Below are positions 59,312 through 64,000 of a stretch of 64,000 bases of DNA, piece by piece (positions within the stretch are counted from its first letter, which is position 1; each line of letters starts with the position of its first letter). This DNA comes from Streptomyces marokkonensis (GTDB lineage Bacteria > Actinomycetota > Actinomycetes > Streptomycetales > Streptomycetaceae). The stretch covers positions 248,001-312,000 of the forward strand of contig NZ_VSKS01000007.1 of assembly GCF_008312835.1 (NCBI RefSeq), in the 5' to 3' direction. A model generated the notes under the pieces. The model ran no database searches, was not told the DNA's origin, and was given only the letters and a program-made list of their open reading frames with translations. Made by a program: the position numbers and the translations under genes.

Positions 59312-59845
59312 GTGCGCACGGTTGAGCTTCTGTTGGATGAAGCGGCGGAGCTGGCGGTCCGGGAGGCCTGGCGGCGGCTCGCGGACGCGGGGCTTCCCAG
59401 CCAGGCGCGCCACCGCTCACCCACCAACTGCCCGCACCTCACCCTGGCGGCCTGCCCGGAGCTGACGGCCCCGATCCGCTGGGAGCTCGCCGAGGTGGCA
59501 GCCTCCCTGCCGCTGCCGGTACGGTTCACCGGCCTGCTCCGCTTCGAGCGGCCCACCTCGGTGCTTGCCTGGTCGCTGGATCTCGACTCCGCGCTGGCCG
59601 GGTTGCACCGCCGGGTGTGGGAGGCGGTGGCCTCGGACAGCCCGCCCGACACCCTCAGCCCATTCCACGAGCCTGGGCGCTGGAGCCCGCACATCACTCT
59701 CGGCCGGACCCGGCGGGCAGGTGCCTTCGCCGACCGGCGCGTCCCCGGACTACTGCCGACGCCGCCGCTGTCGGTCCGCCTGACCACTCTGCGCAGCTAC
59801 GACACCGAGACCGGCGCCCTGGAGGTGCTGGAGCCTCGCCCCTGA
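59312..59845 (+). CDS. 2'-5' RNA ligase/cyclic phosphodiesterase family protein
   Basis: 177 aa from GTG 59312. The two HxT/L motifs of the 2H phosphoesterase fold are present: NCPHLTLAACPE and WSPHITLGRTRR. The length is that of bacterial ThpR/LigT-type proteins, which act on RNA 2'-5' bonds or 2',3'-cyclic phosphates. The true substrate is not known. No clear ribosome site at this GTG. Confidence 0.82.
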   Translation: MRTVELLLDEAAELAVREAWRRLADAGLPSQARHRSPTNCPHLTLAACPELTAPIRWELAEVAASLPLPVRFTGLLRFERPTSVLAWSLDLDSALAGLHRRVWEAVASDSPPDTLSPFHEPGRWSPHITLGRTRRAGAFADRRVPGLLPTPPLSVRLTTLRSYDTETGALEVLEPRP

Positions 59846-60115
59846 GAGGCCACGACGCCAACCGGCCGGCGCCCCCGCCGAAGTTGCAGCCCAGCGCCGA
59901 CGTGGGTGCGGGCACCGCTGCTGATGAGCTGTGTCTCCCCGGCAGCGAGGGCGTACCGGCGGCTGACCCGGCGGTGGAGTCCGCACATCGAATCGCGCGC
60001 CACTCGCAACAGCCGCGGCAGCGCGGGTTGAGAGATCCTTCAGAGTCCGGCACAAGGGGCAAGGCTTCAGCAACGATGTCGCCTGCCTGCTACTGCCCGT
60101 CTCCTCCTGAGAGCG

Positions 60116-60814
60116 TCATGAGTGCTCGCCACCCGCGCTGCTGTCCCCGCTCCGAAGATCTTTCCCGTCCGACGTCTGACCGTTCCCCGGAACCAGACCT
60201 CTCGGATCGCATGCCGTTCGGCGCGCCGTGTTCTCTCGCCACTCCCGGCCGATCGATCGCAGCAGGGCCGGGTAGACCCCCAGGTACCGGAAGGGTTTGA
60301 TGCCGAGCATGTAGAGCGAGCCGAGGCGGCCGTTGGGCTTCACCAGGACGGCCATCTGGCCGCGGTAGCCGCCGTTTCCGTCAGGGACCCAGCCGATGTG
60401 CATCACCCCGTGCATGGTCTTGTTGGCGTACTCGGCGGCCCACTCGTTGTGTGTCTGGAAGACCGATGTGAAGGGCGCCGTACTGAGGTCGGGCCCTCGC
60501 GGCCCCTCGCGCAGGTCGTCCGGCAGCCGGTCGCGCAGCGTCGCCACCCGGCCGCCGACGCCCGAGTCCGGCTTGTCCCAGCCGAGCAGCGCACCGAGCT
60601 TCCAGCGCACTGCGAAGAGAAAGCGGCCCACGGGGTTGCCGCCGTCCGGACCGTCCTTGCCGTCCGCCATTTGCTGGACCAGGTGGTGCAGGTCGTCGGG
60701 GCCGCCCGGCGTCGGCAGCGCCCACAGATCCTCGAGCCGGAAGTCGCCGGCGATCTCGTGGATCCGCCAGGGGCGGGACGTGTGGTCGGTTGCGGGAAGG
60801 CGCAGATCGGTCAC
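60116..60814 (-). CDS. DUF2867 domain protein
   Basis: 232 aa from GTG 60814. HTSRPWRIHEIAGDFRLEDL, LLGWDKPDSGVGGRVATLRD, TSVFQTHNEWAAEYANKTMH, GVMHIGWVPDGNGGYRGQMA and YMLGIKPFRYLGVYPALLRS fit DUF2867, usually found fused to or beside short-chain dehydrogenases. No enzymatic role is shown. It diverges from a TetR gene over two palindromes that include the region just upstream of its start, so it is almost surely the regulator's target. Confidence 0.85.
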   Translation of the reverse strand: MTDLRLPATDHTSRPWRIHEIAGDFRLEDLWALPTPGGPDDLHHLVQQMADGKDGPDGGNPVGRFLFAVRWKLGALLGWDKPDSGVGGRVATLRDRLPDDLREGPRGPDLSTAPFTSVFQTHNEWAAEYANKTMHGVMHIGWVPDGNGGYRGQMAVLVKPNGRLGSLYMLGIKPFRYLGVYPALLRSIGREWRENTARRTACDPRGLVPGNGQTSDGKDLRSGDSSAGGEHS

Positions 60815-60827
60815 GACGGACCCCTGT

Positions 60828-60845
60828 CTATACGGTGACGTATAG
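60828..60845. promoter_or_regulatory. TetR operator candidate 1
   Basis: CTATACGGTGACGTATAG: arms CTATACG and CGTATAG around 4 bases. Lies 14 bp upstream of the DUF2867 start. Confidence 0.8.
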
Positions 60846-60862
60846 ATGGAGCATAGACCGTC

Positions 60863-60878
60863 TATACGGCTCCGTATA
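60863..60878. promoter_or_regulatory. TetR operator candidate 2
   Basis: TATACGGCTCCGTATA: arms TATACGG and CCGTATA around 2 bases. Its centre is 34 bp (about three helical turns) from operator 1 and 39 bp before the TetR start. Confidence 0.8.
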
Positions 60879-60909
60879 CTCGGATTGGACGTCTGAGGGG
60901 AGACACGGC

Positions 60910-61467
60910 ATGGGCGCGATCCGAACGCCGCGGGACAAGTGGGTCGAGGAGGGGCTGCGGGCGCTGGCGGCCGGCGGCCCCGAGGCTGTCCGGGTGGAGG
61001 TCCTTGCCCAGGCGCTGGGCGTCAGCAAGGGCGGTTTCTACGGCTACTTCCGCAACCGCGCCGCCCTGCTGGAGGAGATGCTCGCCACCTGGGAGCGCGG
61101 GGTCACCGAGAATGTCATCGAGCGGATCGAGCGCGACGCGGGCGACGCCCGCGAGCGGCTCGGGCGTCTCTTCGATTTCGTGGGGTCCGGTGAGGCGCCC
61201 GTGACCAGCGCCGGGGTCGAGCTCGCGATCCGGGACTGGGCCCGGCGTGACGAAGGCGTCGCGCGTTGCCTCCGCCGCGCCGACAACCGGCGCATGGACT
61301 ATCTGCGCAAGCTCTACGGGGCCTTCTGTTCCGACGAGGGCGATGTCGAGGCTCGCTGCCTGATCACCTTCTCGCTGCGCATCGGCGACCACCTCATCGC
61401 CGCAGACAACGGCCCGCGCAGTCGTACGGAAGTCCTTGCCGCGGTCAGGGACCGTCTGCTGAGTTGA
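60910..61467 (+). CDS. TetR-family regulator
   Basis: 185 aa, GGGGAG before the ATG. DNA-binding domain residues 6-55: PRDKWVEEGLRALAAGGPEA, VRVEVLAQALGVSKGGFYGY with FRNRAALLEEML. The ligand domain is helical and not recognisable beyond that. Two palindromes upstream (60828-60845, 60863-60878) are placed to repress both this gene and the divergent DUF2867 gene. Confidence 0.92.
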   Translation: MGAIRTPRDKWVEEGLRALAAGGPEAVRVEVLAQALGVSKGGFYGYFRNRAALLEEMLATWERGVTENVIERIERDAGDARERLGRLFDFVGSGEAPVTSAGVELAIRDWARRDEGVARCLRRADNRRMDYLRKLYGAFCSDEGDVEARCLITFSLRIGDHLIAADNGPRSRTEVLAAVRDRLLS

Positions 61468-61604
61468 GCCGGGGCGAGGAGTTCTTGAGCTGTTCCGCAT
61501 GCCGAGGCCGAGGCCGCGGATGCGAGTGGTGGGCGGGCTGCCGGTCGAGCCACGGACATGAACGGTTCTGACCTGATGACGCCGTACAGACCTCGGCCTA
61601 TGGT

Positions 61605-62693
61605 GTGTCGGTGATCTTCAAGAGAAAGCGGAAGGCTTCCGGCCTCACCAGCGCTGTGTCCGAGCTGGAGGAGGCGGTCGCTGCTCGCGACGGTGACCGC
61701 ACCAGGCGTGCTTTCACCGCCGTGATGAACGGTGTGCAGTCGGCGTCGGATACTGAACACCGTTTGGCAGGGCCTCGGTTGGCGGCGCTTCTGCCGGCGT
61801 TCCCGCCCACCGGTCCGCGGCCGATGCTGGCGATGGCGGCCGGCTTCTGTGTCGAGCGTGGGGCGGATCCGGTGGCCTGCGCCGAGCCGCTCCTCGGCGG
61901 CACCTACCGGGATCTGCTCGACGCTTCGGAGTTTGCCCGCCGGTGGACCGCCACCGGAACAGCCGAGGAGAAACTGCCGGACCCGGATGAGAAGATCATT
62001 GACGACGCGCTGCTGGCCCGTCTGGGCGGCGACGTATACGAGGCCACGCGGCTGGCGATGGCCTGGTGCTCGGTAGAGGAGTGGCAGCCGCCCGCGCTGG
62101 CCGTGCTGTGCCGCAGCGCCGAGGTGCGCCGCCGGCATGCCTCCTCCATACTCCCTGCCTGCCGCGACCTGGCCGCCCTGGAGCGACACGACCTCAAATG
62201 CCTGGCCTACGCGCTGGCGGTTTTGGATGATGAGCCCCTCGTGGTGCTGCACAGGCCCACCAGGACCGGGTTCGAGATACGCATCGGCGGTATCGGGGAC
62301 AACTTTCAGTTGCACACGCTGCTCGCCCACGTCCTCGTCGGAGGCGGCCACGTTCCCGGTACTGAGCCGTCAGCAGAGAGTGTCCGTCTGGCCAGAGACC
62401 CCAAGCCCGCCCAGGGACGCACCCGGACCATCGCGACCGGGGCCTTCGAACTCCTGGCCCCGGACGGCGAGCGCATCTGGAACGAGGGGCTGCCCGACGA
62501 CATTCCCGTGGTGCATGGACGCCGCCTGCTCGTACTCGACGAGCCGACATATCAGCGCAGTTGGAACGCCGACCGGTTCTTCCCACACCTCCCGGGCACA
62601 GCCGAGCTGACTCGAGTCCTGACCGCAGACGAGACGCGATCCTGGTTCGCCCGCACGTCACCAGCCAGCAACGCGATCCGCCGGCCTTCCTGA
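61605..62693 (+). CDS. Conserved hypothetical protein
   Basis: 362 aa from GTG 61605; GTG 61611 is equally possible. N-terminal helical half (SAVSELEEAVAARDGDRTRR, GPRPMLAMAAGFCVERGADP, LLGGTYRDLLDASEFARRWT) and a C-terminal half with LVVLHRPTRTGFEIRIGGIG, DNFQLHTLLAHVLVGGGHVP and IWNEGLPDDIPVVHGRRLLV. Codon use is typical of a real Streptomyces gene. I do not recognise the family; no signal peptide or membrane segment. Confidence 0.65.
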   Translation: MSVIFKRKRKASGLTSAVSELEEAVAARDGDRTRRAFTAVMNGVQSASDTEHRLAGPRLAALLPAFPPTGPRPMLAMAAGFCVERGADPVACAEPLLGGTYRDLLDASEFARRWTATGTAEEKLPDPDEKIIDDALLARLGGDVYEATRLAMAWCSVEEWQPPALAVLCRSAEVRRRHASSILPACRDLAALERHDLKCLAYALAVLDDEPLVVLHRPTRTGFEIRIGGIGDNFQLHTLLAHVLVGGGHVPGTEPSAESVRLARDPKPAQGRTRTIATGAFELLAPDGERIWNEGLPDDIPVVHGRRLLVLDEPTYQRSWNADRFFPHLPGTAELTRVLTADETRSWFARTSPASNAIRRPS

Positions 62694-63004
62694 CTCAGCG
62701 GCCCGGGTCCTTTGGAAGCGCTCGGCCCCGCACTCGTAGCGGCGGTGCAGCCAGCACATCGTTCGCTTGCCGACTGCGTCTCCCCAACCGTCGCTACCTG
62801 CGTCGATGCGCGGGAACGAAGGGGGCGAACTCGTCATGGGGCTCGCGAGCCTCGGCCCCTCAAGTGGTGCGAGAGCGCGCTGCTCGTCGAACGGCTGCCG
62901 GGTCTGGGACAGAGGAGGAGCTGTCCGAGGAAGCGATTGAGCAGGTGGCGCCGGGCGGCGCTGTGCCAGTCCCCGTGCTCGCGTCGGCGCCGGCAGTGGC
63001 TATC
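62694..63004. other. Intergenic region
   Basis: 311 bp without a supported gene or motif. Confidence 0.3.
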
Positions 63005-63685
63005 ATGCGCCGCATGACGATCATGGGGGCACGGTGGGCGTGGCGGGTCGGCACGGGATTCTGGTGCCTGTTGGCCGTGGCCGCCGGTGTGGCCGTCTGG
63101 ACCACCGAGCCCGGCGGGAACTCGATCCACGGTCTTGACATTTATTACGCCCGGGACAACGTGACCAGCGCGCTGCATCCCGTGGCATACATGTACGTGA
63201 CGCACTTCGCCGGGCTCGTGGAGCTCACGCTTCCACTGGCGGTGACCGCGGGCGTACGCGGACCGCGGGCTCGTTTCGTCGCCGGGAGCGTAGCGGTCCT
63301 GGTGGCCGCGGTGCTGGTGCTGCTGGCCGTCAAGACCCTCGCGGACATATCGCCGTACGCGGACTCCTCCCGCGCCTCGCACGACAGGCTTGCCGCGGCG
63401 GGCCTGATCGCCCTGGCCGTCGCAACCCTGTGTGCCGCGGTGGCGCTGATGTGCCGGGGTTTCGCGTTCTACGACCGCTTCGTTGTCGTGTTCCTGGCCG
63501 GCATGGGCATCCTCCACTTGGTGTCGATGTACCTCCTGGCCGCCGTGCTGGATCCGAGGATGTCGCTGACTCTCTGGGCATGGGTCCCAGGTCTGTGCGA
63601 CCTACTGGCGGCGGGGTGTACCGCCGTGCTCGTGGCCGGTACGGCGACGGCCCGACGGGATGCGACGCAGCCGCTGCCCGCCTGA
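63005..63685 (+). CDS. Hypothetical six-segment membrane protein
   Basis: 226 aa from ATG 63005; ATG 63014 and 63023 are in frame alternatives. Membrane segments at about 18-35, 65-85, 95-115, 130-155, 160-182 and 190-210. A loop with GGNSIHGLDIYYARDNVTSA faces out after the first segment. No family recognised, and no partner gene. Confidence 0.65.
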   Translation: MRRMTIMGARWAWRVGTGFWCLLAVAAGVAVWTTEPGGNSIHGLDIYYARDNVTSALHPVAYMYVTHFAGLVELTLPLAVTAGVRGPRARFVAGSVAVLVAAVLVLLAVKTLADISPYADSSRASHDRLAAAGLIALAVATLCAAVALMCRGFAFYDRFVVVFLAGMGILHLVSMYLLAAVLDPRMSLTLWAWVPGLCDLLAAGCTAVLVAGTATARRDATQPLPA

Positions 63686-63770
63686 GGCCGGACCGCTGAA
63701 CCGGAAGACGCGGCACACACCGCACAGAGGCAAGGGCTCACCCTGCTCGGCTTCCGCCTTGGTGGAGGCG

Positions 63771-63998
63771 TCAGGTCAGCGCGGCAAGCAGGCCGGCAGT
63801 TGCTGCGCAGATGATCAGGGCGGTGGCCGCGGCGGCGGGGCCTCGCCGGTCGGCGGGCAGGCGGGGGAAGAGCCGTGAGAGCGCGCCGAGGATCGCGAGT
63901 GGGGGTGCGGCGCGCCAGACGTCGTGACCGGTCCTGCTTCCGGCGGCGGTGACGATGCCCGGGAGGTGTCCGACGGCGCGGAGCAGTGGCCTTGCCAT
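63771..63998 (-). CDS. Short membrane protein at the window edge
   Basis: 75 aa from an ATG at 63998; the true start may lie beyond the window. Two hydrophobic stretches (APPLAILGALSRLF and AAAATALIICAATAGLLAAL) and an Arg-rich middle. Not recognised. Confidence 0.4.
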   Translation of the reverse strand: MARPLLRAVGHLPGIVTAAGSRTGHDVWRAAPPLAILGALSRLFPRLPADRRGPAAAATALIICAATAGLLAALT

Positions 63999-64000
63999 GG

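Noticed and set aside
1-64000. CRISPR arrays, tRNA or rRNA genes, intact insertion sequences or prophage
   Set aside because: Read for these and found none: the only regular repeats are the two coding 33-bp arrays and the Ser-Cys tail, and transposase matches are fragments without ends.

Overview
This window comes from a high-GC actinomycete, almost certainly a Streptomyces. Codon third positions are strongly G/C. Many starts are GTG behind GGAGG-type ribosome sites. The content is typical of the genus: DUF6411, DUF6328, septum-formation lipoprotein, DUF5685, RsbU-like phosphatase with STAS and HATPase proteins, ECF41-type sigma factor, CGNR regulator, mycothiol-type DinB enzymes. The mix of single-gene accessory functions, several paralogous small enzymes and many decayed genes and transposase scraps suggests an arm or arm-proximal region rather than the conserved core. 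No rRNA, tRNA, CRISPR array or intact insertion sequence was seen.

Layout. 0-6 kb: end of a membrane protein with a perfect 25-bp terminator hairpin, small stress proteins (DUF6411, hemerythrin, GlsB-like, VOC), a RibD/DHFR-fold reductase, a protein with nine 11-residue repeats, and a zinc-independent L32 ribosomal protein behind a Zur-box-like site beside a broken DUF1801 gene. 6-17.5 kb: a two-gene ABC exporter, an RsbU-type PP2C phosphatase, a divergent AraC/Fsr-type efflux pair, nadE, two more RibD/DHFR-fold reductases, an AraC regulator, GNAT, and an NADH-dehydrogenase-like flavoprotein followed by an ECF41-like sigma factor. 17.6-20 kb: a translationally coupled pair of cis-prenyltransferase and MpaB-type (DUF2236) oxygenase with a C-terminal EF-hand domain, the most unusual system here. 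20-28 kb: Cml/Cmx chloramphenicol exporter, septum-formation lipoprotein, a small secreted VanX-like metallopeptidase candidate, a fourth RibD/DHFR-fold reductase, a BKACE enzyme, YdeI-like protein, GlxA regulator diverging from a saccharopine-dehydrogenase-like protein.

28-38 kb: an STAND-like NTPase diverging from a membrane-anchored coiled-coil protein and an LRV/HEAT-like repeat protein; then DUF6328, DinB, a transmembrane Ser/Thr kinase, a STAS antagonist and HATPase pair, and an ADP-ribosylglycohydrolase gene split by one amber codon. 38-42 kb: a sulfur-type island of ArsR-rhodanese regulator, eroded rhodanese and two MFS exporters. 42-52 kb: secreted lysyl-oxidase-like copper protein, GNAT, maleylpyruvate-isomerase-like protein, CGNR regulator diverging from an MBL hydrolase, dienelactone hydrolase diverging from an ArsR-like regulator, a secreted PAF-acetylhydrolase-like lipase.

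50.8-64 kb: a DUF5685 protein with two cysteine clusters, an SMI1/SUKH-like protein, transposase debris, a short leader ORF before an alpha/beta hydrolase, decayed DUF4383, IS5-type and LAxTG-anchor genes, a CBS-BON protein, a glycerophosphodiesterase, a membrane protein with a Ser/Cys tail, a 2'-5' RNA ligase-like protein, a DUF2867 gene diverging from a TetR regulator over two palindromic operators, and two hypothetical proteins. Functional links that recur: regulator and target gene are usually divergent, and several partner-switching components (RsbU-like, STAS, HATPase, kinase) lie within 28 kb.
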